From NCBI GenBank assembly GCA_024123955.1, contig CP099652.1, positions 1,612,001 through 1,676,000 of the forward strand: DNA of 64,000 bases, given 5' to 3'. The translations under genes were made by a program, and so were the position numbers. How positions within the stretch are numbered: the stretch's first letter is position 1; every line of letters starts with the position of its first letter. The stretch comes from Oxalobacteraceae bacterium OTU3CINTB1. Lineage in GTDB: Bacteria > Pseudomonadota > Gammaproteobacteria > Burkholderiales > Burkholderiaceae_D. Of the stretch, positions 34,769 to 43,988 are shown piece after piece. The notes under the pieces were generated by a model. That model searched no databases. It worked only from the letters and a program-made list of their open reading frames with translations, and was not told the origin of the DNA.

Positions 34769-36580
34769 TTACGCGGCCAATTGCTGCAACAGGTACAGCC
34801 GCTGATACAGCCCGCCGTCGATCTGCATCAGCTGCTCGTGCGGCCCGGTCTCGGCGATGCGGCCGTGATTGAGCACGATGATGCGGTCGGCGTCGCGGAT
34901 CGTCGACAGCCGGTGCGCGATGGCGATCACCGTCACCTTGCCGCGCAATTCGTCCATCGCCACCTGCACGATCTGCTCCGTTTGCGAGTCGATGTGCGAG
35001 GTGGCCTCGTCGAGCAGCAGGATGCGCGGCTGTCCCGCCAGCGCGCGGGCGATGGCGATCAGCTGCTTCTGGCCGACCGACAGGCGCGAGCCGCCTTCGC
35101 CCAGCGAGGTGTCGTAGCCCTGGTCGAGCGCCGTGATGAAGTCGTGCGCGTGCGCCGCGCGCGCCGCCGTTTCGATCTGCGCCTGCGTCAGGCCGCGGCC
35201 CATGTCGATGTTCTCGCGGGCGGAGGCGGCCAGCAGGAACGGATCCTGCGGCACCAGCCCGACCTCGGCGCGGAAGCGCTCGTTGTCGATTTCGTCGAGC
35301 GGCACGCCGTGAATGGCGATGCTGCCGTGGCGCGCCGGGTAAAAGCGCAGCAGCAGCGACAGCAGCGTCGACTTGCCGCTGCCGGTGTGGCCGACGATGC
35401 CGAAGAACGCCCCCTGCGGAATCTCCAGCGACAGGTCGTGCAGCACCGTCTGGCCTTCGTTGTAGGCGAAGTTCAGATGGCTGATCGCCACCGCAGGCCG
35501 GGCGCCGTCGTTGTTGCCGACCTTGCGGCTGTCGGCGCCGGCGTTGTTGCCGTTGCTCGGCGACGCGGCGGCGTGCTCGTTGGCCGCCGCCTCGTCCAGC
35601 AGGGTCGCCACGCGGGCGCTGGCCACCACCGCCTGCTGCAGTTGGCTGAACTGCATGGTGATCTGGATTAGCGGCTCGATCACGCGCGCCAGGTAGCTGA
35701 TGAAGGCATACAGCACGCCGACCTCGGAGGCCGTCATCTCCCGGTTGCCGAACATGAAAATCACGGCCGCCAGCAGGATGATGTTGAACAGGTCCAGCGC
35801 GGGGCGCAGCAGCCAGGCGTTGGCGCGCAGCTCGGCCAGGCGCGCCGTGTAGTGGTCGTGGTTGGTGGCGGCGAAGCGGGCGCCGAAGCGGGCCTCGGCG
35901 TTGTTCGCCTGCAGCACGCTCATGCCGCCGATCGACTCGGCCATCTGGCCGTTGATGTCGCTGCGCAGCGCGCGGGCGCGGGTGACGGCCGGCGCGCTCC
36001 AGCGCTGGTACAGCCAGACGATCACCAGCACCGCCGGCAGCAGCGCCAGCACCATCGACATCAGGCGCCAGTCCAGCCACGCCATCGCGGCGATGGTGCC
36101 GACCAGGACGATGGTGCTGTCGAGCATGACGAACAGCACCTGGATGTACAAGTTCTTGACCGCCTCGGTGTCGTTGGTCACGCGCGAGACCAGCTGGCCG
36201 GTGATGGCGCGGTCGAAGAACGACATCGGCAGCAGCAGCACGTGGCCGTAGACCATTTGACGCAGCCGCATCACCGAGCGCATCGCCAGGCCGGAAAGGC
36301 GCACCAGTTGCAGGTAGCGCAGGCCGCTGGCGATCCAGCCGGTCAGCAGCAGGCCGGCCAGCAGCGCCGCCATGCGCGGCCAATCCAGGTGTCGCGGCAG
36401 CAGGTGTTCGTCGATCAGCGCCTTGCCCATGATCGGGCCGAGCACCTCCAGCAGCGCGGCCAGCATCAGCCACATCACGGCCCAGCCCAGGTGGTGCTGG
36501 TCGGGGCGGGCGGCACGGTGCAGCAGCGCGAACGCCTGGCGCGTCTGGCTGCCGGTTTTTTCTTCGGTATTAGAGGGCAT
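34769..36580 (-). CDS. ABC exporter half-transporter B (MdlB-like)
   Basis: Type-I ABC exporter of 603 residues: six-helix membrane domain (about 30-310) and nucleotide-binding domain. The NBD has Walker A GHTGSGKST, signature LSVGQKQL, Walker B ILLLDEATS and H-loop IAHRLST. The start is ATG 36580 (MPSNTEEKTGSQ), which overlaps the end of the partner gene by 11 bases; a 17-codon extension lies inside that gene. Between the membrane domain and the NBD there is an Asn/Ala-rich linker (NEHAAASPSNGNNAGA) not usual for MdlB. Works as a heterodimer with the upstream half. Substrate unknown; drugs or lipids are usual. Confidence 0.93.
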   Translation of the reverse strand: MPSNTEEKTGSQTRQAFALLHRAARPDQHHLGWAVMWLMLAALLEVLGPIMGKALIDEHLLPRHLDWPRMAALLAGLLLTGWIASGLRYLQLVRLSGLAMRSVMRLRQMVYGHVLLLPMSFFDRAITGQLVSRVTNDTEAVKNLYIQVLFVMLDSTIVLVGTIAAMAWLDWRLMSMVLALLPAVLVIVWLYQRWSAPAVTRARALRSDINGQMAESIGGMSVLQANNAEARFGARFAATNHDHYTARLAELRANAWLLRPALDLFNIILLAAVIFMFGNREMTASEVGVLYAFISYLARVIEPLIQITMQFSQLQQAVVASARVATLLDEAAANEHAAASPSNGNNAGADSRKVGNNDGARPAVAISHLNFAYNEGQTVLHDLSLEIPQGAFFGIVGHTGSGKSTLLSLLLRFYPARHGSIAIHGVPLDEIDNERFRAEVGLVPQDPFLLAASARENIDMGRGLTQAQIETAARAAHAHDFITALDQGYDTSLGEGGSRLSVGQKQLIAIARALAGQPRILLLDEATSHIDSQTEQIVQVAMDELRGKVTVIAIAHRLSTIRDADRIIVLNHGRIAETGPHEQLMQIDGGLYQRLYLLQQLAA

Positions 36581-38324
36581 CGAGACTGGCTTCCAATTGT
36601 TGATAGCGCCACTGGCTGGCATACCAGCCATCCTGCTCCAGCAGTTGTTCGTGGCTGCCGGTTTCGCTGATGCGGCCGTCGCGCAGCACGACGATCAGGT
36701 CGGCGTTGACGACGGCGCTCAGGCGGTGGCTGGCGATGACGGCGCTGCGGCCCGGGCGCGCCTGGCGCAGCTCCTCCAGGTGCTCGAGGATGCGCGTTTC
36801 GGTGCCGGTATCGACCGCCGACAGCGCGTCGTCGAGCAGCAGCAGGTCGTTATCGGCCAGCAGCGCGCGGGCGATGGCCACGCGCTGGCGCTGGCCGCCG
36901 GACAAGGTGATGCCTTTTTCGCCGACCTCGGTTTCATACCCGTTCGGGAACTTGAGGATGTCGTCGTGGATGGCGGCCAGGTTGGCGGCGTGTTCGACCT
37001 GGGCGCGGGTGGCGCCGGGGCGGGCCAGCGCGATGTTGTCGGCGATCGACGACGAGAACAGGAACGACTCCTGCGGCACCCAGCTGATGGCCGCGCGCAG
37101 CGCGTGCAGCCGGTACTGGTCGAGCGGATGGCCGCTCCAGCGCACGCTGCCCGATTGCGGCGTGAGCTGGCGCATCAGCACGCGCAGCAGGGTCGATTTG
37201 CCGCTGCCGGTGGGGCCGACCAGGCCCAGGGTCTGGCCAGGCTTGAGTTCGAGCGTGATGCCGCCTAGGGCGGGCGCCGATTGCTCCGGGTAGGCGTAGC
37301 CGACGTCCGTCAGCGCCAGCGGGCCGGGTTCGACCTTGGTCAGGCTGCCGTGGTCGTCGATGGCCAGCGGCGCGTCGAGCATCGGTTGCAGGCGCGCCCA
37401 GGCGGCGCGTCCGCGCTCGATCAGCGACAGCACCCAGCCGGCGGCGAACATCGGCCAGATCAGCTGGCCCAGGTACATGGTGAACGCGGTCAGCGAGCCG
37501 ATGGTCAGCTGGTTTTGCCACACCAGATAGCCGCCCACGCCGATGGTCAGCGCGCTGGCGGCGGTCAGGGTCAGGCCGACGGCCGGTTCGTAGGCCGCTT
37601 CCCACACCTGCGCGCGCAGGCTGGCGTCGGACGCATGCCGCGCCAGCTCGCCGAACTGCTGGGCGCTGCGCTGTTCCAGGCCGAGCGCGCGCAGGGTGCG
37701 CACGCCGGACAGGGTTTCCTGCACATGGTCGTTCAAGTCGCTGAAGCGCTTGAGCGAATCGGTGGAGGCGGTGTGGATGTGGCCGGAGATATACCAGAAC
37801 GCCCAGCCCATCAGCGGAAACGGCAGCAGCGCCACGCAGGCCAGGCGCCAGTCGACGCCGAGCAGCATCACGCCCAGCACCAGCACCAGGGTCAGCGCGC
37901 CGTCGAAGCCGGCCAGCATGGCCTCGCCGGCGGCCATCTCGATGGCGTCGATATCGTTGGTGGCCAGCGCCATCAGGTCGCCGGTGCGCTGGCGCTGGTA
38001 GAAGCCGGCGCCCTGCAGCGACATGCGCGCGTACAGGCGGGTGCGCAGCGACACGCCCAGCTTGTAGGCGGCGCCGTACAGGATCTGGCGCCAGGCCACG
38101 CGCAGGAAATAGATGGCCAGGCCGATCAGCAGCAGGCCGCCGATTTCCATCAGCAGGGCGTTGCCGGACAGGGTGTGGGCGGCCAGGCCGTCGATCATCG
38201 AGCCGACCTTGCGCGGCACCCAGACGGTGAGCGTGGCCACGCCGGCCAGCATCAGGCCGGAGACGGCATAGGCGCGGCTGTGCTGGCGTACAAAGCCGCC
38301 AATCAGCGCTGAGAGTGTAGACAT
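36570..38324 (-). CDS. ABC exporter half-transporter A (MdlA-like)
   Basis: First half of a heterodimeric ABC exporter, 584 residues. The membrane domain (1-305) carries six hydrophobic segments. The NBD has Walker A GPTGSGKST, signature TLSGGQRQR, Walker B LLLLDDALS and H-loop IASHRLS. The Walker B continuation is Asp (DDALS) in place of the catalytic Glu found in the partner (DEATS). The pair therefore probably has one degenerate and one catalytic ATP site, as in many heterodimeric exporters. It overlaps the partner gene by 11 bases on the minus strand. Confidence 0.93.
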   Translation of the reverse strand: MSTLSALIGGFVRQHSRAYAVSGLMLAGVATLTVWVPRKVGSMIDGLAAHTLSGNALLMEIGGLLLIGLAIYFLRVAWRQILYGAAYKLGVSLRTRLYARMSLQGAGFYQRQRTGDLMALATNDIDAIEMAAGEAMLAGFDGALTLVLVLGVMLLGVDWRLACVALLPFPLMGWAFWYISGHIHTASTDSLKRFSDLNDHVQETLSGVRTLRALGLEQRSAQQFGELARHASDASLRAQVWEAAYEPAVGLTLTAASALTIGVGGYLVWQNQLTIGSLTAFTMYLGQLIWPMFAAGWVLSLIERGRAAWARLQPMLDAPLAIDDHGSLTKVEPGPLALTDVGYAYPEQSAPALGGITLELKPGQTLGLVGPTGSGKSTLLRVLMRQLTPQSGSVRWSGHPLDQYRLHALRAAISWVPQESFLFSSSIADNIALARPGATRAQVEHAANLAAIHDDILKFPNGYETEVGEKGITLSGGQRQRVAIARALLADNDLLLLDDALSAVDTGTETRILEHLEELRQARPGRSAVIASHRLSAVVNADLIVVLRDGRISETGSHEQLLEQDGWYASQWRYQQLEASLDAL

Positions 38325-38391
38325 GTTGCCTCGGAATAGCGTGGGGCCGGCGGAACGTTGCCGGCGCGTAGTCCGTTAGGATACAGCAAGG

Positions 38392-38417
38392 CAAAGAAAA
38401 GCGGGCCGGAGCCCGCT
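38392..38417 (-). terminator. Intrinsic terminator of the phasin gene
   Basis: On the minus strand: AGCGGGC-TCCG-GCCCGCT (38417-38400) followed by TTTCTTT. It lies 60 bases downstream of the phasin stop and upstream of the ABC exporter genes. Confidence 0.8.
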
Positions 38418-38477
38418 GGTTTGATGCGTGGGTTGCCGCGTGTGCGTGTGCGTGCGCCTGGTGCGCGGAGCGGCCTC

Positions 38478-39344
38478 TTATTTCTTGCCCTTGCCGCCGC
38501 TGATGATGTCGAGCGGCTTGCCCGGCGCCGGTTTGCCTTTCGGCGCCACTTCCTTCAACTTGGACGGCTTGGTCTCCGGCGCCAGTGCGATCGGCTTTTG
38601 TGCCGGCGCGGGGAAGGCGGATTTCACCGGGTCGGGCTTGACCTCGGCCTTGACTTCGACCGGCGCTGGCGGCTCGATCGGGGCGGCGGCCGGCTTCGGC
38701 TTGACCGGGTTCTTGGACGCTTTCTGTGGCGGCGAAGCGAGCGGTTCGTTGGCCGAGGCGGTCGAGGCTTCCGCGATCACTGGCGCGCTGTCCGGCGTTG
38801 CCACGGCCACGGCGGCCGAGACGGCGGCGGCCAGGGTCGCCGGCGGCGCGGCAGGCTCGGGAGCCGGCGCGGTTTCGACCAGCGGCGCGACGACCGGGGC
38901 GACCGATGCGAGTGGCGCCGGCGTGGCGGCTGGCGCCGGGGCGGCGGCCAGGACCGGCTTGGCCACTGCCGCCAGCGGCGACGTGCTGGCCAGCTGCTGC
39001 GCCTGTTCCTGCGCCTGTTTCATGCCGCTCTGCGCGCTTTGCAGCAGCTCGGTCTGGGCGGCGGTGGCGATGCTGACCAACTGGCGGCCATAGGCCAGCA
39101 GATTGTCGAGGCCGGTCGGCTGCCCCGCGTTCAGGCCGAACAGTTCCTGCGGACCCTTGGCTTCCAGCAGCTTTTTGGCGGCGGCCGACGATTTCTCGAC
39201 CGAGGCCTTGGTGGTGCTGAGATTGAGCGCGATGACTTTTTCGGCGCTGTCGACGGCGGTGCTGGCGAAGGTGTTAAAAATCTTAAACTGTGCTTCCAAC
39301 TGCGACTTGGTGACGGCGGAAAACTGTTCGGTAAGCGAAGACAT
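38478..39344 (-). CDS. Phasin family protein with long Ala/Pro/Lys tail
   Basis: Polyhydroxyalkanoate granule-associated protein, 288 residues from the ATG at 39344, preceded by AGGAG. Residues 1-125 form the phasin helical domain (MSSLTEQFSAVTKSQLEAQF, AEKVIALNLSTTKASVEKS). It is followed by about 160 residues of Ala/Pro/Val/Lys-rich disordered tail ending in SGGKGKK. Ordinary betaproteobacterial PhaP proteins are about 180-190 residues, so the tail is an extension of roughly 100 residues. Its Lys/Pro/Ala repeats (KPKPAAAPIEP) resemble tails of histone H1-like or PhaF-type proteins that tether granules to DNA. That role is inference. No PHA synthase is adjacent. Confidence 0.88.
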   Translation of the reverse strand: MSSLTEQFSAVTKSQLEAQFKIFNTFASTAVDSAEKVIALNLSTTKASVEKSSAAAKKLLEAKGPQELFGLNAGQPTGLDNLLAYGRQLVSIATAAQTELLQSAQSGMKQAQEQAQQLASTSPLAAVAKPVLAAAPAPAATPAPLASVAPVVAPLVETAPAPEPAAPPATLAAAVSAAVAVATPDSAPVIAEASTASANEPLASPPQKASKNPVKPKPAAAPIEPPAPVEVKAEVKPDPVKSAFPAPAQKPIALAPETKPSKLKEVAPKGKPAPGKPLDIISGGKGKK

Positions 39345-39612
39345 GGTTTCTCCTGGACGACGGTGGAACGTCTGTTGCGATGCAATATGAGAACATTCTA
39401 GCGACGAACAACAGCCTTGGAAAGTTATTTTTTGTACCACTGCGGAAAGAGTGCCGCTAGGAAAAATGCGGAGTGAACACTAGTTCACGGAAGTTTGATC
39501 CAGCGCAAAACGTCCCGGAAACACACGCCGATTGCTGCGGCGCAACAAGTGGTGGTTTTATCTGAAAATGACTACAATCGCCTTACTGAAAAACAACGCC
39601 GGGAGCGTCTCC

Positions 39613-40887
39613 ATGGATGTGGTCATTCGCAATGCCAATCTGGCCGATGGCCGGCAAGGTGTCGATATCGCCGTCGAACACGGGCGTATCGCCGCCATCG
39701 GCCCCGCCCTGCCGATCACCGCCGCGCGCGAGATTGACGCCGGCGGCGATCTGGTCAGCGCGCCCTTCGTCGACGCCCACTTCCACATGGACGCCACGCT
39801 CAGCTACGGCCTGCCGAGGGTCAACGCCTCGGGCACCTTGCTTGAAGGCATAGCGCTGTGGGGCGAGTTGAAGCCGGACCTGACGCAGCAGGCGCTGATC
39901 GAGCGCGCGTTGCAGTATTGCGACTGGGCCGTGGCGCGCGGGCTGCTGGCGATCCGCTCGCACGTCGATGTGTGCGACGACCGCCTGCTGGCGGTCGAGG
40001 CGCTGCTGGAGGTCAAGCGGCTGGTGGCGCCGTATCTGGACTTGCAACTGGTGGCGTTTCCGCAGGACGGCGTGCTGCGCAGTCCGACGGCGCTGGCCAA
40101 TCTCAAACGCGCCATCGCCATGGGCGTCGATGTGGTGGGCGGCATTCCGCATTTTGAGCGCACCATGGCCGACGGCGCCGAATCGGTGCGCATCCTGTGC
40201 GAGTTCGCCGCCGACAAAGGCTTGCGGGTTGATATGCACTGCGACGAATCGGACGATCCGCATTCGCGCCACATCGAAACCCTGGCCTATGAAAGCAACC
40301 GGCTCGGCCTGCACGGCCGGGTGACCGGCTCGCACCTGACGTCGATGCACTCGATGGACAATTATTACGTCAGCAAATTGCTGCCGCTGATACGCGAGGG
40401 CGGCGTGGCGGCCATCGCCAATCCGCTGATCAACATCACCTTGCAGGGGCGCCACGACAGCTATCCGAAGCGGCGCGGCATGACGCGCGTGCCGGAGATG
40501 CTGGCGGCCGGCATCGACGTCGCCTTCGGCCACGATTGCGTGATGGATCCGTGGTACAGCCTGGGCTCGGGCGACATGCTGGAGGTCGCGCAGATGGGCC
40601 TGCACGTGGCGCAGATGACCGGGCAGGACGCGATGCGCGCCTGCTTCGAGGCGGTGACGACGACGCCGGCGCGCATCCTCGGGCTGGAGCATTATGGCAT
40701 CGCGGTCGGCAACCACGCCGACCTGGTGCTGCTGGACGCGGCCGATCCGGTGGAGGCGATCCGGCTGCGCGCGGCGCGCCGCCTGGTGATGCGGCGCGGC
40801 GAGGTGATCGCCGAATCGCCGCGCGCGCATGCGCGGCTCAATTTGCCGGGGCGGGCCGACAGCGTCAATTTCCGCCTGAACCGTTAG
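39613..40887 (+). CDS. codA: Cytosine deaminase
   Basis: Cytosolic amidohydrolase of 424 residues, close to the 427 of E. coli CodA, converting cytosine to uracil for pyrimidine salvage. The start ATG 39613 follows GGGAGCG; an extension to 39532 has no ribosome site. Metal ligands are His56 and His58 in VDAHFHMDATL, a His in MHCDESDDPHSR (with the catalytic Glu), and the distal Asp in FGHDCVMDPWYSLGSGDML, a motif nearly identical to that of CodA. The substrate-Gln loop reads AFPQDGVLRSP. No cytosine permease is next to it. Other members of the group deaminate isoguanine or creatinine, so cytosine is likely but not proven. Confidence 0.87.
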   Translation: MDVVIRNANLADGRQGVDIAVEHGRIAAIGPALPITAAREIDAGGDLVSAPFVDAHFHMDATLSYGLPRVNASGTLLEGIALWGELKPDLTQQALIERALQYCDWAVARGLLAIRSHVDVCDDRLLAVEALLEVKRLVAPYLDLQLVAFPQDGVLRSPTALANLKRAIAMGVDVVGGIPHFERTMADGAESVRILCEFAADKGLRVDMHCDESDDPHSRHIETLAYESNRLGLHGRVTGSHLTSMHSMDNYYVSKLLPLIREGGVAAIANPLINITLQGRHDSYPKRRGMTRVPEMLAAGIDVAFGHDCVMDPWYSLGSGDMLEVAQMGLHVAQMTGQDAMRACFEAVTTTPARILGLEHYGIAVGNHADLVLLDAADPVEAIRLRAARRLVMRRGEVIAESPRAHARLNLPGRADSVNFRLNR

Positions 40888-40952
40888 CGGCTGGACTTGG
40901 CTGGACTTGCCGGCGGAAATCCATGACAATCGAGCATGATTTTTCTGGTGAC

Positions 40953-41049
40953 ACGTAGGGCGGATTAGCGAAGCGTAATCCGCCATGCATGCGTTTTCGA
41001 CAGCGCATGCATTGGCGGATTACGGCGTTCCGCCTGATCCGCCCGACGT
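40953..41049. repeat. 97-bp palindromic intergenic repeat, copy 2
   Basis: Same element and direction as copy 1. The left outer arm is intact (ACGTAGGGCGGATTAG); the right arm carries two changes (CTGATCCGCCCGACGT). The loop contains ATGCATGCGTTTTCGAC, closely matching the reversed loop of copy 3. It ends 38 bases before the GNAT start at 41088. Confidence 0.92.
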
Positions 41050-41087
41050 GTCTCCGTTGGACTTACATTATCCGTACTGGAGCCCAC

Positions 41088-41609
41088 TTGAAAGAAATCG
41101 CCATCCGCGCCGCCACGGAAGCCGACTTCGGCGCCATGTGGGAGATTTTCCAGCAGCTGATCGCCAGCGGCGACACCTATTATTTCGCCGCCGACACCAG
41201 CCGCGAGGACTGCCACGCCTACTGGTTCGGCCCCGGCGTGCAAGCGTATGTCGCGCTGCTCAACGGCGAACGCCTGGTCGGCATGTACCGCCTGATCCCC
41301 AACCAGCGCGACCGTGGCGCCCACGTCGCCAACGCCTCGTTCATGGTCAGCCCGGCGGCCCAGGGCGTTGGCGTCGGCAAGCTGCTCGGCGCCGACTGCC
41401 TAGACCGCGCCCGCGCCCAGGGCTACCTGGCGATGCAGTTCAACTACGTGGTCAGCTCCAACGTCGCCGCCGTGCTGCTGTGGAAAAAACTTGGTTTCTC
41501 CATCGTCGGCACCCTGCCGCGCGCCTATTACCACCAGTACCTGGGCTACGTCGACGTCTACGTCATGTACCAGTTGCTGGACGACCCCTCCCATTGGCCC
41601 GACGCCTGA
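41088..41609 (+). CDS. GNAT family N-acetyltransferase
   Basis: Acetyl-CoA-dependent transferase of 173 residues. The start is TTG 41088 (LKEIAIRAATEADFGAMWEI), with GGAG six bases upstream; reading back to 40989 would run through the intergenic repeat. The acetyl-CoA pyrophosphate loop is VSPAAQGVGVGKLL (Q/RxxGxG/A pattern), followed by ALOLD-type helix residues and the C-terminal LLWKKLGFSIVGTLPRA motif. It most resembles phosphinothricin-acetyltransferase-like GNATs, but the substrate cannot be deduced. A second GNAT gene starts four bases after its stop. Confidence 0.9.
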   Translation: MKEIAIRAATEADFGAMWEIFQQLIASGDTYYFAADTSREDCHAYWFGPGVQAYVALLNGERLVGMYRLIPNQRDRGAHVANASFMVSPAAQGVGVGKLLGADCLDRARAQGYLAMQFNYVVSSNVAAVLLWKKLGFSIVGTLPRAYYHQYLGYVDVYVMYQLLDDPSHWPDA

Positions 41610-41613
41610 CTTC

Positions 41614-42138
41614 ATGAACATACTGGACACCGAACGCCTGCGCCTGCGCACCATCGAGGTCGATGACGCCGCTTTTTATTTCGAACTGGTCAACGATCCG
41701 ACCTGGCTGGAATTCATCGGCGACAAGGGCATCCGCAGCCTCGACGACGCCCGCACCGCCATCATCGACGGCCCGCGCGCGATGCAGCAGCGCTGCGGCC
41801 ATTCGCTGTACGTGATGGAGCGCAAGGGCGACGGCCGGGCGCTCGGCCTGTGCGGCCTGATCCAGCGCGATACGCTGCCCGGGCCCGATATCGGCTACGC
41901 CATCCGCCCCGCGTTTTTCGGCCAGGGCTACACCCATGAGGCGGCGGTCGCCGTGCTGGCCTACGCGCGCGGCGTGCTGGGCATGAGGCGTGTGCTGGGC
42001 CTGACGGACCCGGGCAACGCCAATTCAATCCGCCTGCTGCACAAGCTGGGCCTGAGCTTCGTCGAGAACCGGCCGTTGCCGCCGAATGATCGTCCTACCA
42101 ATATTTACTGCATCGAGTTTTCTCCCCAGCCGACCTGA
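41614..42138 (+). CDS. GNAT family N-acetyltransferase (RimJ/RimL-like)
   Basis: 174-residue transferase of the RimJ/RimL type, which usually acetylates ribosomal protein or other N-termini. It begins MNILDTERLRLRTIEVDDAA, the standard opening, with the donor loop RPAFFGQGYTHEAA and the end motif NANSIRLLHKLGLSFVENRP. It follows the other GNAT gene by four bases, suggesting co-translation. The two proteins are from different GNAT subgroups, so this is not a recent duplication. Confidence 0.91.
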   Translation: MNILDTERLRLRTIEVDDAAFYFELVNDPTWLEFIGDKGIRSLDDARTAIIDGPRAMQQRCGHSLYVMERKGDGRALGLCGLIQRDTLPGPDIGYAIRPAFFGQGYTHEAAVAVLAYARGVLGMRRVLGLTDPGNANSIRLLHKLGLSFVENRPLPPNDRPTNIYCIEFSPQPT

Positions 42139-42241
42139 TCTGTTGCAACGGCGCGAATCCTTCCTGTTTCCAGCATGCCGGTCTTGGCATCCATGCGCGG
42201 CAAGCGCATGATGAAAGTCAACTCTTGCCACAGGAAAAACT

Positions 42242-43873
42242 ATGAAACTCGGCGATCTGAAGATAGGGGTTCGACTGGGGTTGCTGGGCGCGTTCTTTTT
42301 TGTCGCGCTGGCGATTGTCGCCACCGGCGGCTGGCGGGCGCTCGATAGCGGCAGCGCGCGCAGCGCGCAGGCCTTGCAGCGCTCGCTGGCGATCAGCCAG
42401 GCCATCGACACCGCGCGCGGCGCGCAAGTCGAGTTCAAGATCCAGGTGCAGGAGTGGAAGAACATCCTGATACGCGGCAACGATCCGGCGCAGCTGGACC
42501 GCTACACCAAGGCCTTCGTCAAAGCCGGCGAGGCCACCCGCGCCAACCTGCAAAAACTAAATGCGCAACTCGACGTGCTCAAGCTGGGCACGCCGCTGGT
42601 CGACGACGCCATCAAGACGCAAAGCGAGCTCGGCGCGCGCTATCTCGAGGCGCTCAAGCAATACGACTCCGCCAATCGCGAAAGCGCCAAGGTGGTCGAC
42701 AACCTGGTCAAGGGCATGGACCGCGAGCCGACCAAGAAGATCGACGATATCGTCGCCTACATCGGCAAGGAGTCGAACCGCCTGATGCAGCAGATGGACG
42801 AGGAAAGCCGGGCCGCGCACGCCGAGGCGATGCTGGTCATGGGCATCACCCTGGCGGTGACCCTGGTGGTCGGCTGCGTGACGGTGTTCTGGCTGATCAA
42901 GAGCATCACCGTGCCGCTGCACGCCGCCGTGGGCGTGGCGCAAACGGTGGCCGGCGGCGACTTGCGCAGCGAGGTGCGGGTCGATAGCAAGGATGAGATC
43001 GGCGAGTTGCTAGGCGCGCTCAGGACCATGCAGACCAATCTGAGCGGCATCGTCGGCAAGGTGCGCGCCGGCACCGAAACCATCCACGGCGCGACGGTGG
43101 AGATCGCCGCCGGCAACCTGGACCTGTCGGGCCGCACCGAGCAGCAGGCCAGCTCGCTCGAGGAGACGGCGGCGGCGATGGTGGAACTGACCACCACCGT
43201 CCAGCAGAACAACGCCAACGCCAACGAGGCCAGCAAGCTGGCCGACGTCGCCTCGCGGGTGGCCGAGCGCGGCGGCGACGCGGTCGAGCAGATGGTGCAG
43301 ACGATGGGGTCGATCAACGAATCCTCGCGCAAGATCGTCGACATCATCGGCGTGATCGACGGCATCGCTTTCCAGACCAACATCCTGGCGCTCAACGCGG
43401 CGGTGGAGGCGGCGCGCGCCGGCGAGCAGGGGCGCGGCTTCGCGGTGGTGGCGTCCGAGGTGCGCAACCTGGCCCAGCGCTCGGCGTCGGCCGCCAAGGA
43501 GATCAAGGCATTGATCGGCGACTCGGTCAGCCGCGTCGAGGCCGGCAGCCGGCTGGCCGGGCAAGCCGGCGAGACGATGGGCGAGGTGGTCAGCAGCGTG
43601 CAGCGGGTGACGGCCATCATCGGCGAGATTTCGGTCGCCAGCGGCGAGCAGCGCGACGGCATCGAGCAGATCAGCATCGCCATCAGCCAGATGGACAGCG
43701 TCACGCAGCAGAACGCCGCGTTGGTGGAGGAGGCCGCCGCTGCGGCAGAGGCGCTGACGCAGCAGGCGGAAAGCCTGACGGACGCGGTCAGCATCTTCAA
43801 GCTGGAGGAGCAGGCCCAAGGGCCGGCCGCGCGCTTGCCGGCGCCTGAACGGCGCAAGTTATTGCCGGCTTGA
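42242..43873 (+). CDS. Methyl-accepting chemotaxis protein
   Basis: Inner-membrane chemoreceptor of 543 residues. Membrane helices are at about 13-32 ([20 protein letters not shown]) and 193-213. The periplasmic four-helix sensor (35-190) has no recognisable ligand motif. HAMP follows ([18 protein letters not shown]), then the signalling domain, whose hairpin tip is [20 protein letters not shown]. Methylation-type Glu/Gln sites occur in [15 protein letters not shown]. There is no CheR-binding pentapeptide at the C-terminus (ends RRKLLPA). It connects to the Che system elsewhere on the genome. Confidence 0.95.
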   Translation: MKLGDLKIGVRLGLLGAFFFVALAIVATGGWRALDSGSARSAQALQRSLAISQAIDTARGAQVEFKIQVQEWKNILIRGNDPAQLDRYTKAFVKAGEATRANLQKLNAQLDVLKLGTPLVDDAIKTQSELGARYLEALKQYDSANRESAKVVDNLVKGMDREPTKKIDDIVAYIGKESNRLMQQMDEESRAAHAEAMLVMGITLAVTLVVGCVTVFWLIKSITVPLHAAVGVAQTVAGGDLRSEVRVDSKDEIGELLGALRTMQTNLSGIVGKVRAGTETIHGATVEIAAGNLDLSGRTEQQASSLEETAAAMVELTTTVQQNNANANEASKLADVASRVAERGGDAVEQMVQTMGSINESSRKIVDIIGVIDGIAFQTNILALNAAVEAARAGEQGRGFAVVASEVRNLAQRSASAAKEIKALIGDSVSRVEAGSRLAGQAGETMGEVVSSVQRVTAIIGEISVASGEQRDGIEQISIAISQMDSVTQQNAALVEEAAAAAEALTQQAESLTDAVSIFKLEEQAQGPAARLPAPERRKLLPA

Positions 43874-43988
43874 GGAACATCTGAACTTGGTTTGACGCGC
43901 GTCAAGCGCTCCGCCGAACGCCCATTGCTGACGGGCAGTATCCATTATGATTCGCTCTTCACCGCTGTACCAGAAGAAGAGGGATCCC

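Noticed and set aside
34737..36473. A 578-codon minus-strand frame over the MdlB-like gene
   Set aside because: Shifted frame of the ABC gene; Walker and signature motifs belong to the other frame.
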